A DNA stretch of 58,218 nucleotides from Salinispora pacifica CNR114 (GCF_000514775.1 NZ_AZWO01000032.1:3243-61460); one strand, 5' to 3'. Numbered from the stretch's first letter, positions 1-9,563 are shown. Notes: generated by a model not told the origin, from the sequence alone. Numbers and translations: made by a program.

Positions 1-108
1 AAACTGCCGAAGCAACCCGACGGCTTCATCTCCCTCCGCGCCGCCGCCGAAACCGACGCCGGTTTCGCCATCCGACAGGAGCTCATCCGCGCCTACGGCC
101 TGCGATGA
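1..108 (+). CDS. C-terminal end of an unrecognised protein (partial)
   Basis: Frame 1 is open from the window edge to a TGA at 106-108 and gives the last 35 residues of a protein ending IRAYGLR. Third codon positions are almost all G or C, as expected for coding DNA here. The fragment is too short for me to assign a family. A strong hairpin follows immediately, consistent with the end of a transcript. Confidence 0.6.
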   Translation, partial: KLPKQPDGFISLRAAAETDAGFAIRQELIRAYGLR

Positions 109-116
109 AGTGGCCG

Positions 117-153
117 GCGGGGCCCCCGGACCGGTATCGTCCGGGGACCCCGC
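117..153 (+). terminator. GC-rich hairpin, likely terminator of the upstream gene
   Basis: Arms 117-131 and 139-153 are 15 bp each with one mismatch and a 7-nt loop. The hairpin starts 9 bp after the stop of the partial gene and lies before the Shine-Dalgarno of the next one. There is no U-tract, which is normal for high-GC actinobacteria. Confidence 0.6.
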
Positions 154-245
154 CGGGGCCTCCGGCCAGCGCGGACGACCGTTCCAGGTGGATCCGGATG
201 GCTCATGCCCGCCCTGCCGCAGCGGGCCGAGGGAGGAAGCCACTC

Positions 246-1220
246 ATGCTGGGCGTGTTGGGATTCAGCCCCGACGACGAGGCGATCTACCGCCTGCTGG
301 TCCGGCAGGGTCAGGCCGGGCCGGTTGAGCTGGCCAACGCCCTGCGGATGCCCGTCTCGGGTGTGACGGCGGCGCTGTCCCGCCTCACCGACCGCGGCCT
401 GACCAAGCAGGCATCGGAGGAGACGTTCTCGGTGGCACCGCCCGCGGTCGCGCTCGGAGCGCTGATCGGCGAGCAGCAGTCCGCGCTGCGCGCTGCGGAG
501 TTGGCCCTCGTCACGCTCGCCGAGGAGTACCGCGGGGCGAGCGCGGAACGCTCCCTCGGCGAGTTGATCGAGGTGATCACCGGGGTGGACGCCATCCGTC
601 ACCGGTTCGCCCAGGTGCAACACGCCGCCCGGCGGGAGGTTCGCAGCTTCGTCACCCCTCCCTTCGTCGCGGTACCACCGGGCGCCAACACCGTGGAGTC
701 GGTGGCAGCGCGACAGGGCGTACGGTTCCGGGTGGTGATCGACCGCCCGGCGCTGGCAGAGCCCGGCGTGGTCGCGGAGACCCTGGAGTCCCTCCGCGAC
801 GGTGTACAGATCCGGGTGACGGAGGCACTACCGATCAAGCTGATCATCGCTGACGCCGCGCTGGCCCTGGTCCCGTTGACGGCCACAACCGAGGGCGAGC
901 CCGGTGCGGTGCTGCTACATCGCACCGGACTGCTGGCCGCGATGGACGCGCTGTTCGAAGCCGTGTGGCGATGTGCCCACCCGTTGACCCTGTCGGCGGA
1001 CGGCCCATTGAGCGAAGACTCCGACGCCGACGGCCCAACCGACCTGGACCGCCAGATCCTGACCCTGCTCCTGGCCGGGCTCACCGACCCGGTGGTGGCC
1101 AGCCAACTCGGCTTGTCGCTGCGCACCCTGCAGCGACGGCTGCGCCACCTGATGGACCTCGCCGGGGCCGCGTCCCGGATGCAGCTCGGTTGGTACGCGG
1201 CCCGAGAAGGCTGGGTGTGA
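246..1220 (+). CDS. TrmB-like / LuxR-type HTH transcriptional regulator
   Basis: A 324-residue DNA-binding protein. Residues 1-65 look like a TrmB-type winged helix (MLGVLGFSPDDEAIYRLL; then a helix with SGVTAALSRLTDRG). The middle is a ligand- or effector-type region of unknown fold. Residues ~265-315 form a LuxR-type HTH (LTDPVVASQLGLSLRTLQRRL) ending in EGWV. The ATG at 246 is chosen because GGGAGG lies just upstream and because a paralog at 55339-56310 starts with the equivalent MLDLLGLS. An in-frame start further upstream at 105 would run through the hairpin at 117-153 and is unlikely. The target is unknown; the next gene on the same strand is a sigma factor, about 135 bp downstream. Family assignment is by pattern and synteny only. 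Confidence 0.8.
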   Translation: MLGVLGFSPDDEAIYRLLVRQGQAGPVELANALRMPVSGVTAALSRLTDRGLTKQASEETFSVAPPAVALGALIGEQQSALRAAELALVTLAEEYRGASAERSLGELIEVITGVDAIRHRFAQVQHAARREVRSFVTPPFVAVPPGANTVESVAARQGVRFRVVIDRPALAEPGVVAETLESLRDGVQIRVTEALPIKLIIADAALALVPLTATTEGEPGAVLLHRTGLLAAMDALFEAVWRCAHPLTLSADGPLSEDSDADGPTDLDRQILTLLLAGLTDPVVASQLGLSLRTLQRRLRHLMDLAGAASRMQLGWYAAREGWV

Positions 1221-1356
1221 CCACGAGCACTCGGATCCGGTCCCGCCCGGGATCGCGCCTCACTCCCGTTTCACGCCCCACGCACCAAGCTGACTGTCAA
1301 CCGGCGGAACCGCGCCGGCTCACGGCACAGAACGTGGATACGGGGAGAGACGAAAG

Positions 1357-2355
<999 letters not shown>

Positions 2356-2410
2356 CCCACGCGACCGGCTCCGGGGCCGCACTCCCGAGGCCACGCCGCG
2401 CGACGGCGAA

Positions 2411-5074
2411 TCACAGCCGGCGGGGCCCGGTGTCGGGGCGGACGGTAGCGGAACCGAGCCGTACGCTGGCGTGCAGCACCGACAAGCCGTCCGGCCGGGC
2501 CAGCACCGGGTTCAGCGTCAGGGTGCGGGCCCGAGGCTGCTCGTCAGCGAGCCGCCCGACCCGCAGTAGCAACTCGGCCAGGGCCTTCCGGTCCACCGGC
2601 GCCGCCCCGCGATGACCGCGCAGCAGTGGGGCCGCGCGGGGCTCGTCTACCAACTCCGCGGCGTCGCGGTCGGTCAACGGCACCGCCCGCCAGGCCCGGT
2701 CGCCGAGCAGCTCGGTGGCGACACCCCCCACGCCGAAGCCCACCACCGGCCCGAACGCCGGGTCCTCCACCAGCTCCACCACACAGGCCACTCCGGGCGG
2801 AACCATCGGCTGGACCAGGACGTCTGCCCCGAACTCCGCCGCCATCTTCGCGTACGCGCGTCGTACCCGCGCCTTGTCGGGCAGGTCGAGGCGGACCGCG
2901 CCAAGATCCAGCCGGTGCCGCAGACCAGGGGCGGCGGCCTTTATCGCCACCGGGTATCCCAGCTTTCGCGCCGCCGCGACGGCCTCCTGCTCCGAGGCCA
3001 CCAGCACCGACTCGACCACGTTGATCCCGTACGCGGCGAGCAGCCCGGCCGGATCGAACGCCTCCGGCCGCAGTGCCGCCTGGGCCGCGTTCCGGTCCAC
3101 GTCTGACAGTTCCGGGTGCGCGCCGGTGGGGCGACGCAGCCATCCGGCGTACGCGGTCACCTGCCCCAGGGCACGCACCGCCTCCTCCACGCTCGGGTAC
3201 GCGGGCACCCCGGAGGGGGCGCGTCCGGCCAGGAACGTCGCCACGGTGGGCTTGCCGCCGGCAAGCACCGCGGGCAGTGCCGCGGTGAAGTCGGTCTCGG
3301 CGTCGGGCAGCTGACCCGGCAGCGGCGGGGCGAAGACCGCCACCAGCGCGTCCACCCCGTCGTCGGCCACGGCGGCGCCGAGGGCGGTGGCGAAGTCGGC
3401 CGCCCCGGCGTCTGGCCCGACATCGCGGGGGTAGCCGTCGGCGACGGCGAGCCCCACCGCGGTGGCGGCGGAGGCGGCTAGCCCGGTCAACGCCGAGGAG
3501 TTACCGACGATCCCCACCCGGTCGCCGGCGGGTAGCGGCTGGTTGGCCAGCAGCACACCGACATCGAGCAGTTCGGCGACGGTGGCCACCCGAATCACCC
3601 CGGACTGGGCGAAGAGAGCGCTGACGGCGGCCTCGTCCGGACCTGCCGCGTCGGGGCCCACCGCGCCGTGACTCGCCGCCGCCACACCGGCGGCGCGCCG
3701 GTCCCGGGACGGTGACGGCGAAGCCGCGGCGACCTCCGCTGACGGGCCGGGGCCGGAGGCGTGGGCCGACGGCGCGAGCGCGACGATCGGCTTCTCCCGC
3801 CCGATGCCCCGGGCCAGTCGGGCGAACTTACGGGGATTACCGAAGGTTTCCAGGTACAGCAGGATCACATCGGTGTTCGGGTCGTCCTGCCAGTACTGCA
3901 ACAGGTCGTTGCCGGAGACGTCGGCCCGGTTCCCGGCCGACACGAAGCTGGACAGCCCCAGTCCCCGCCGTTCCACCTCGGCCAGCAGCGCCACCCCGAA
4001 CGCACCGGACTGGCTGAACAGACCAACCCGACCGGGGACCGGCAGCCGCGGGGCCAGCGTGGCGTTCAGGCGTACCTCGGTGCTGGTGTTCGCCATCCCC
4101 AAGCAGTTCGGGCCGATGATCCGCATGCCCACCGCGTGCGCCGCCCGAACCAGCCGGCGCTGGGCGACCGCACCGTCCGCACCGGCCTCGGCGAAACCCG
4201 CGCTGATCACGACCAGGCCGTGCGCTCCAGCGGCGGCCGCATCGGCGACGACCGTCTCCACCGCCGCCGGCGGCACCGCCACCACCGCCAGGTCGATCGG
4301 CAGGCCCGCCTCGACGGCCGACGGGTACGCGGGCAGCCCGGCCACCATTCGCGCGCTCGGATGCACCGGCACCACCGCACCGGTGAACCCGTAGTCGCGC
4401 AGGTGCCCGAGGACCGCCGCCCCGACCCCCTGCCCGGTGGCGCTGGCCCCGTAGCAGGCAATTCCCCGGGGCGCGAGCAGCCGGGCGACCGATCGGGCCT
4501 CGGTGCGGTGCTCGCGGCCCCGCTGCACCTCAAGGGTCGCCTCGGTCGGCGCGATCGGGAAGCTCAGGTGCACGACACCATCGGCGAACTGACGCCGCAC
4601 CTGATAGCCGAAGTCGGCGAAGACCCGGAGCATCGCGTTGTTGGCCGGCAGCACCTCCGCCACGAAGGTCGGGATGCCGACCCGCCGGGCCGCGTCGGCG
4701 AGGTGCTCCAACAGCACCGATCCGATGCCCCGGCCCTGGTATGCGTCTTCAACCACGAAGGCGACCTCGGCTTCGGTAGCGGCTGGACCCAGCCGCTCGT
4801 ACCGGCCGACCGCGACGATCTGGTCGCTGGCCAGCACGACGAACGCCTCCCGGTCGTGGTGGTCAACGTTGACGAACCGCCGCAGGTCGCGCTCGGGAAT
4901 CCGGGGGTACGGCGAGAAGTAGCGCAGGTAGCGGGTGCGCTCGGAGAAACGCGAGTGCATGGCGACGATGCCCGGTGCGTCCGCCGGCCGGATCGGCCGC
5001 AACTGGACGGTGGTGCCGTCGCTGAGCAGCACGTCCACTGGCTGTTCAGCTGTGGTCAGGTTACCTGTGGTCAC
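2411..5074 (-). CDS. GNAT acetyltransferase fused to NDP-forming acyl-CoA ligase domains (Pat-like)
   Basis: An 887-residue protein that probably acetylates lysines of metabolic enzymes such as acetyl-CoA synthetase, sensing acyl-CoA through its ligase half. Residues ~10-170 are a GNAT domain with the acetyl-CoA loop EDAYQGRGIGSVLLEHL. Residues ~190-330 form a CoA-binding domain (GIACYGASATGQGVG), then succinyl-CoA-ligase-like domains (LFSQSGAFGVALL), then a C-terminal ATP-grasp domain (~670-880, GYPVAIKAAAPGLRHR). A serine-histidine-glycine (ASHG) motif is kept where active ligases carry the phosphohistidine, but an Ala/Pro/Ser-rich insertion precedes it. The GTG at 5074 is chosen because GGGAGGAAGG lies before it; an ATG at 5260 would overlap acuC. 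It lies 80 bp downstream of the acuC deacetylase on the same strand. Confidence 0.87.
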   Translation of the reverse strand: MTTGNLTTAEQPVDVLLSDGTTVQLRPIRPADAPGIVAMHSRFSERTRYLRYFSPYPRIPERDLRRFVNVDHHDREAFVVLASDQIVAVGRYERLGPAATEAEVAFVVEDAYQGRGIGSVLLEHLADAARRVGIPTFVAEVLPANNAMLRVFADFGYQVRRQFADGVVHLSFPIAPTEATLEVQRGREHRTEARSVARLLAPRGIACYGASATGQGVGAAVLGHLRDYGFTGAVVPVHPSARMVAGLPAYPSAVEAGLPIDLAVVAVPPAAVETVVADAAAAGAHGLVVISAGFAEAGADGAVAQRRLVRAAHAVGMRIIGPNCLGMANTSTEVRLNATLAPRLPVPGRVGLFSQSGAFGVALLAEVERRGLGLSSFVSAGNRADVSGNDLLQYWQDDPNTDVILLYLETFGNPRKFARLARGIGREKPIVALAPSAHASGPGPSAEVAAASPSPSRDRRAAGVAAASHGAVGPDAAGPDEAAVSALFAQSGVIRVATVAELLDVGVLLANQPLPAGDRVGIVGNSSALTGLAASAATAVGLAVADGYPRDVGPDAGAADFATALGAAVADDGVDALVAVFAPPLPGQLPDAETDFTAALPAVLAGGKPTVATFLAGRAPSGVPAYPSVEEAVRALGQVTAYAGWLRRPTGAHPELSDVDRNAAQAALRPEAFDPAGLLAAYGINVVESVLVASEQEAVAAARKLGYPVAIKAAAPGLRHRLDLGAVRLDLPDKARVRRAYAKMAAEFGADVLVQPMVPPGVACVVELVEDPAFGPVVGFGVGGVATELLGDRAWRAVPLTDRDAAELVDEPRAAPLLRGHRGAAPVDRKALAELLLRVGRLADEQPRARTLTLNPVLARPDGLSVLHASVRLGSATVRPDTGPRRL

Positions 5075-5154
5075 GCGAGCGTCCTTCCTCCCGGCCGCGT
5101 TCGGGCTCGTGTCGTCGAAAGTCAGCGCGACCGGCGGGTGACTCGACACGGGCC

Positions 5155-6336
5155 CTAGTCGCGCGGGTCGTACGGGTCGAGCCCGAGCAGCGGGAACACC
5201 GCCTTGCGGGCGGCCACGATGGCCCGGTCCACCGAGTTCGGCTCCCCGGAGGGCTGCCACGACTCGTACGACGGATTGACGTCGTCGGTCATCCGCAACG
5301 GCACCTCCTCCCCCGGACGGCGGGCCTGGGCGAGCTCGCGCCAGGCGGGTGGACAGAGCGTGGCCGGCGCGAGCGGTGCACCGGTGGCCACCGCGAGCAG
5401 GTGGGTCCAGGCCCGGGGCACGACCTCGACCAACGCGTATCCCCCGCCACCGGTGGCGACCCAGCGGCCGGCGCAGAGCTCGTCGGCGAGCGCCCGCAGA
5501 GCAAGGTAGGTAGCACGCTGCCCGTCCACCGACAGGCGCAGGTCAGCCAGGGGGTCGAGCCGGTGCGCGTCCGCGCCACACTGGGTGACCAGGATCTCCG
5601 GCTGGAACGCACGCAGCACCGACGGCACGATCGCGTGGAACGCCCGCTGCCAACCGGCGTCCTCGACTCCCGGTGGCAGCGGCACGTTGACCGCGGTTCC
5701 CTCGGCCGGCGCACCGCCGGTCTCGTCGGGAAACCCGGTGCCCGGAAAGAGCGCGAGCGGGGTCTCGTGCAGGCTCACCGTGAGTACCCGGGGGTCGTCC
5801 CAGAAGACCTGTTGCACCCCGTCGCCGTGGTGCACGTCCACATCGACGTAGGCGACCCGGCGCGCGCCCAGGTCGAGCAGGTGGGCGATGGCCACGGCGG
5901 GATCGTTGTAGACGCAGAAGCCGGCTGCCCGGTCGGGCATCGCGTGGTGCAGCCCGCCTGCCACGTTGACCGCCCGACGTGCCGTGCCCCGCCAGACCGC
6001 CTCGGCTGCCGCGACGGTGGCACCGGTGACCAACGCGCTGGCCTCGTGCATCTGCGCGAAGACCGGATTGTCCGGGGTACCGAGCCCGAACCCGGTGCGG
6101 AGCGGATCCTGCGGGGCAGCTCGCACGGCCTCCAGGTAGGCCGGGTCGTGCACCCGGGTGAGCAGCTCGTCGTCGGCGGGCTTCGGCTCGACCAGCCGTA
6201 CCCCGGGACGCCCGAGCACCCCCAGCTCTCGGGCGAGGGCGACGGTCAGCTCGACCCGTACCGGGTCGAGGGGATGGTCGCCGAGGTTGTAGGAGAGCAG
6301 CGTCTCGTCCCACACCACCACTGTGTCGTCCGACAT
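5155..6336 (-). CDS. acuC: Acetoin utilisation / histone-deacetylase-fold protein AcuC
   Basis: A 393-residue class I HDAC-fold zinc enzyme, expected to remove acetyl groups from lysines of metabolic proteins. Visible features are GGLHHAMPDRAAGFC with the paired active-site histidines, VDVDVHHGDGVQ with the zinc aspartate and histidine, and a late GGGGY motif carrying the transition-state tyrosine. The length fits the AcuC family. It sits directly upstream of the GNAT/ligase acetyltransferase on the same strand, so the two probably form a two-gene operon giving reversible control of protein acetylation. The rest of the Bacillus acu operon is absent. Confidence 0.88.
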   Translation of the reverse strand: MSDDTVVVWDETLLSYNLGDHPLDPVRVELTVALARELGVLGRPGVRLVEPKPADDELLTRVHDPAYLEAVRAAPQDPLRTGFGLGTPDNPVFAQMHEASALVTGATVAAAEAVWRGTARRAVNVAGGLHHAMPDRAAGFCVYNDPAVAIAHLLDLGARRVAYVDVDVHHGDGVQQVFWDDPRVLTVSLHETPLALFPGTGFPDETGGAPAEGTAVNVPLPPGVEDAGWQRAFHAIVPSVLRAFQPEILVTQCGADAHRLDPLADLRLSVDGQRATYLALRALADELCAGRWVATGGGGYALVEVVPRAWTHLLAVATGAPLAPATLCPPAWRELAQARRPGEEVPLRMTDDVNPSYESWQPSGEPNSVDRAIVAARKAVFPLLGLDPYDPRD

Positions 6337-6485
6337 GGTGCCTATCGTCGCACGGGGACTCGGCCGGCCCGTCGCACGCGCTGCCCACGCCGCCGGTGTC
6401 GCACGGCGTGGGCGGTCGGTACCCGGAAGAGTGAGCGGTCAGCCGTGGCCTGGGCCGCCGCGCCGGCGCCTTGGGGACCGCGGGG

Positions 6486-7352
6486 TCAGGCTGGGTTGGT
6501 CCCGGGTTCCTGCCCGACCGCGACGGGGCGGGACGGGTCGGCGACCCAGTTGCTCCAGGACCCGACATAGAGGGCGGCATCCGGGCGACCGGCCAGGTGC
6601 AGGGCGAAGACCGCCTGCGCGGCGGTCACGCCAGAGCCACAGTAGACGCCGACCGGCTCGGCGGCGACCACTCCGGCGGCGACGAACCGTTCCCGCAGCA
6701 CGTCGACCGCGGGGAAGCGACCCTCGGTCACGTACTCCGGTGCCGGCAGGTTGACCGCACCCGGCACGTGCCCGGCAACCGGATCGACCGGCTCGGACTC
6801 CCCCCGGTAGCGCGGTGCGGCGCGGACGTCAACCAGCGTCCCCGCCTCGGCCGCGGCCAGTTGGGCGGCCTCGGCCGCGACCAGCACCGGCAGGGCGCCG
6901 GGGCGCACCTCAACGTCGCCGGGACGTGGGGTGGCTGCCTCCGTGGAGGTGGGCAGCCCCGCCGCCACCCAGGCGGGGTGGCCGCCGTGCAGCAGGCGTA
7001 CCGACCGGTGACCGGCCCAGCGCAGCGTCCACCAGGCGCGGGCGGCGGACATGCCGTCCCCACCGTCGTAGACCACGACCGGGTGCCCAGCTCGGACGCC
7101 GGCGGCCCGTAGCGCGGCCTGGAGGGCGGCGGGTTCGGGTAGCGGGTGCCGGCCGGCGACGCCGGGCGGGCCACACAGTTCGGTGTCCAGGTCGACGAAG
7201 ACCGCCCCGGGCAGGTGCCCGGTGGCGTAGTCGTCGCGCCCGGGTGGGCCGGTCAGGCGCCAGCGGACGTCGAGCAGGGTCGGCGGGTCGTCACCGTGCA
7301 TCTCGGCGGCGAGCTGGTCTACCTCGACGAGCAGGTTTTCGGTACCGGACAT
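6486..7352 (-). CDS. sseA: Thiosulfate / 3-mercaptopyruvate sulfurtransferase (two-domain rhodanese)
   Basis: A 288-residue tandem rhodanese that transfers sulfane sulfur to cyanide or thiols. The N-terminal inactive rhodanese domain covers ~1-140 (LLDVRWRL, HLPGAVFVDLDTEL, VVVYDGGDGMSAARAWW). The C-terminal catalytic domain covers ~155-285, with the active-site loop CGSGVTAAQAV after VYCGSG. The CGSGVTA loop is typical of the mercaptopyruvate type, but substrate cannot be fixed from sequence. It runs in the same direction as acuC about 150 bp away; no functional link is obvious. Confidence 0.88.
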   Translation of the reverse strand: MSGTENLLVEVDQLAAEMHGDDPPTLLDVRWRLTGPPGRDDYATGHLPGAVFVDLDTELCGPPGVAGRHPLPEPAALQAALRAAGVRAGHPVVVYDGGDGMSAARAWWTLRWAGHRSVRLLHGGHPAWVAAGLPTSTEAATPRPGDVEVRPGALPVLVAAEAAQLAAAEAGTLVDVRAAPRYRGESEPVDPVAGHVPGAVNLPAPEYVTEGRFPAVDVLRERFVAAGVVAAEPVGVYCGSGVTAAQAVFALHLAGRPDAALYVGSWSNWVADPSRPVAVGQEPGTNPA

Positions 7353-7505
7353 GAGGTTCAGTCAACACCATCCGCTGCCGGCGGAGGCCGTTGCCTTAAC
7401 CAGCTTGGGTGGATGCTTTCGGCTGGCGTTCAGTCCCACACCGCCAGCTCGCTGGGCTCAACCGCCGGGGCGAAGTGCCACCATGCTTCCTGACTGGCGA
7501 GCACT

Positions 7506-8183
7506 TCATCCCAGAACCTCAGCCAGCAAGGCCCGGTCAGCCGGGAATACGTCGCCGTCGTAGTTACTGGCCAGGTATTTGAAGACCGCCGTATAGGTGT
7601 GTGCCGGCACCCACCGCGCGCGCCTGGCATCGAGCGCGCCGACCACCTTAGGCAATTGCCGGTGGTTGTCGTAGGTGCCCAGACTCACGCAGGATGTAAC
7701 AGTGGCCATCCACACCTCGTCGGGCGCCCGGGGGTCGGGTATGTAGCGGGCCAGCATGAGATGGCGCTCCGGAGACGGTTCCACAACCAGTTGCGCTACT
7801 TCCCACAGCTTCCGCCTCGCGGCATCACACGGGTCTTCCTCTGGACCAATGTAGCCACCCGGCAGCGCCCAACCACACCCGTCTAACCGCTCGATCATGA
7901 CAATCCATCGGCGCTTGACGCCGGTAGAGCCAACAACCTCGGCGGCAGCCAGGGCGTTCGTGCGAAGCCGCTCGCCCCAATATCCGAGTTCGTTCCGCTC
8001 GTAACGGAGACCCGTTGACGGGGCCGGCGTGACCGGACGACCGCCGATTGCGCGGAACGGAAGCGCCGCATGGGCCGGACGGACAGGCCAGTCGACAGTA
8101 GTGGGGTCCATTATCGGGCCAACCCAGGACTTCCCGGCGACGAGGCTGTCTAGGACGCTTGGGGAGCGGTGGGTGTGGTTCAT
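7506..8183 (-). CDS. Nudix-fold protein with a degenerate Nudix box
   Basis: A 225-residue protein. The central part has the Nudix pattern: WALPGGYIGPEEDPCDAARR followed by KLWEVAQL. Aligned to G-x5-E-x7-R-E-U-x-E-E-x-G-U, the first catalytic glutamate is lysine, the second metal-binding glutamate of the EE pair is valine and the glycine is glutamine, so pyrophosphohydrolase activity is doubtful. It could be a Nudix-derived binding or regulatory protein. The ATG at 8183 is preferred over the one at 8189 because GAGGAG directly abuts the latter and sits 6 nt before the former. The substrate is unknown. The GC is lower than its neighbours, suggesting acquisition. Confidence 0.7.
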   Translation of the reverse strand: MNHTHRSPSVLDSLVAGKSWVGPIMDPTTVDWPVRPAHAALPFRAIGGRPVTPAPSTGLRYERNELGYWGERLRTNALAAAEVVGSTGVKRRWIVMIERLDGCGWALPGGYIGPEEDPCDAARRKLWEVAQLVVEPSPERHLMLARYIPDPRAPDEVWMATVTSCVSLGTYDNHRQLPKVVGALDARRARWVPAHTYTAVFKYLASNYDGDVFPADRALLAEVLG

Positions 8184-8189
8184 GGCCAT

Positions 8190-8685
8190 CTCCTCGATTG
8201 ATGGTCAAATGCTGGCACACATCCCATTGGGAGGGGCCTATAGCAGATCAGGGGCACTGGCGATGGTGGCGAAGTCCTCGGCGCTCCACCGGTGGCGCCC
8301 CAACGCTGGGAAGTTCGCCGTACGGTAGTCGGCCGCCCGGCCACGACACCGTCTACGGTTGTCGTGTGCCTCGTTGACACATCGCTTTTGGTCGTCAGCG
8401 CCGGTGTCTGCACCTGTGCGGATCGTGGAATTCGAGGCCACGGCGGCCAGAACGGCGTTAACGTCGCAAAGGTGGGTACAACGCACTGCCGTAGCTGGTG
8501 CGCAGTTACGCCAGTCCCACCGGGAGGATCCGTTACCCACTCCCCGATCTGTGGCCGTGCGTCCCGGTGCGGCAGGCCGGCCAGGGTCAGCGGGATGGTC
8601 GGGCTCAGGCGGTCCGGGTGAGTTGCTACCGACGCGGCCGAACATCGACGGTTACCCGTGACGGTTCGGCCGCGTCGTCTCACTC
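8190..8685. other. About 500 bp without a confident gene; possible gene remnant
   Basis: No open frame here has clear homology I recognise. On the minus strand one frame ending at TAG 8238-8240 reads FPALGRHRWSAEDFATIASA and has coding-like G/C third positions for about 35 codons. Upstream it becomes atypical, rich in arginine, cysteine and alanine. This looks like the surviving 3' end of a decayed gene lying just upstream of the Nudix gene. It could instead be the real C-terminus of a short gene whose start I cannot place. Confidence 0.3.
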
Positions 8686-9126
8686 TCAGTCCCGCTTGGG
8701 ACCCTTTCCTCGGCCCGGTCCGTCCAGGACTGCGGTGGCCTCCACCTCGACCAGCAGGTCGGGGCCGGCGAGGGCGCTGATACCCAGGCCCGTCAACGGG
8801 GCGGCCAGGGTGACGCCCAGCTTCGCCGCCGCCCGCGCGATTCCTTCCCCCAGCAGCGCCATCTTGTCGGGCGTCCAGTCGACGACGTACACGGTCACCT
8901 TCGCCACGTCATCGAAGGAGCCGCCGACCTCGGCCAGGGCGGTGGCGACGTTCAGGTAGCACTGCTCGACCTGGGTGGCGAGGTCACCCACGCCGACCGT
9001 GTTCCCGTCAGGGTCCACGGATACCTGGCCGGCGAGGAAGACCAGCCGAGACCCGGTGGCGACCGCCATCTGGGAATAGAGGTCGACCTTCGGAAGCCCT
9101 TCGGGGTTCACCAGGGTGATGGTCAT
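8686..9126 (-). CDS. Rid-family (YjgF/YER057c/UK114) protein
   Basis: A 146-residue chorismate-mutase-like fold protein; family members form trimers with ligand pockets at subunit interfaces. Typical features are LVFLAGQVSVDPDGN, QVEQCYLNVATALAEVG and the closing LLVEVEATAVL. Aligned on the final VEVEA strand, the position of the arginine that RidA uses for enamine/imine deamination appears to be threonine, so this is probably one of the Rid subgroups without imine deaminase activity. GGGAG precedes the ATG. A palindrome 42 bp upstream and the remains of a TetR gene beyond it suggest the gene was once under a divergent TetR repressor. Confidence 0.85.
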   Translation of the reverse strand: MTITLVNPEGLPKVDLYSQMAVATGSRLVFLAGQVSVDPDGNTVGVGDLATQVEQCYLNVATALAEVGGSFDDVAKVTVYVVDWTPDKMALLGEGIARAAAKLGVTLAAPLTGLGISALAGPDLLVEVEATAVLDGPGRGKGPKRD

Positions 9127-9167
9127 GCTGACTCCCTTTCATGGAGCTGTCGGTTCAACCACCTAAA

Positions 9168-9187
9168 CATAACACAGCAATGTTATG
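9168..9187. promoter_or_regulatory. Palindromic operator in the rid promoter
   Basis: CATAACA (9168-9174) and TGTTATG (9181-9187) form a perfect 7+6+7 inverted repeat. On the minus strand it contains TATGTT, a plausible -10 for the rid gene. Its position between rid and the tetR remnant fits a TetR-family operator; the binding protein itself is broken. Confidence 0.55.
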
Positions 9188-9414
9188 CATTCCGGGGCCG
9201 GCCGCTACCGCGCCGACACCAACCCCCTCGAACTGGCCACCCAGAGCTGGGCCGTCGCCCACGGGCTGGTCTCCCTCGTCGCCACCGGCCCCCTACCCCG
9301 GCCGACCCTCGCCCACGGCCCCCTCCTACTGACCGCGCTCTTCACCGCCACCGGAGACGACCCAACCAGTGCCAACAGTCAGTCAAGCAGGGCTGGCAAC
9401 CAGACCAGACCTGA
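9185..9414 (+). pseudogene. Remnant of a TetR-family regulator (C-terminal WHG-type domain only)
   Basis: The frame from 9185 reads HSGAGRYRADTNPLELATQ then SWAVAHGLVSLVATGPL, the ligand-binding end of TetR regulators with a WHG-like C-terminal domain. The whole N-terminal HTH half is missing: the remnant begins directly at the operator palindrome. A frameshift near 9365 moves the original C-terminus into another frame, where QCQQSVKQGWQPDQT and a TGA at 9412-9414 are legible. One nucleotide appears to have been lost. Deletion plus frameshift make this a pseudogene. The assignment rests on recognising the C-terminal pattern. Confidence 0.65.
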
Positions 9415-9563
9415 CCAGCGGGGGAGTGTTGATCTAAGCGAGACAGCCCCGATGCCGCGGCCGTCCGGAGTCGTTGTACAGGCCGTGGTCGGACACGGGC
9501 CGGTGGCGGGGAGACGACAGAGGGGTGGGGGTAGTGGAGAGCTGGACCGGCGAGGCTGCGGAC

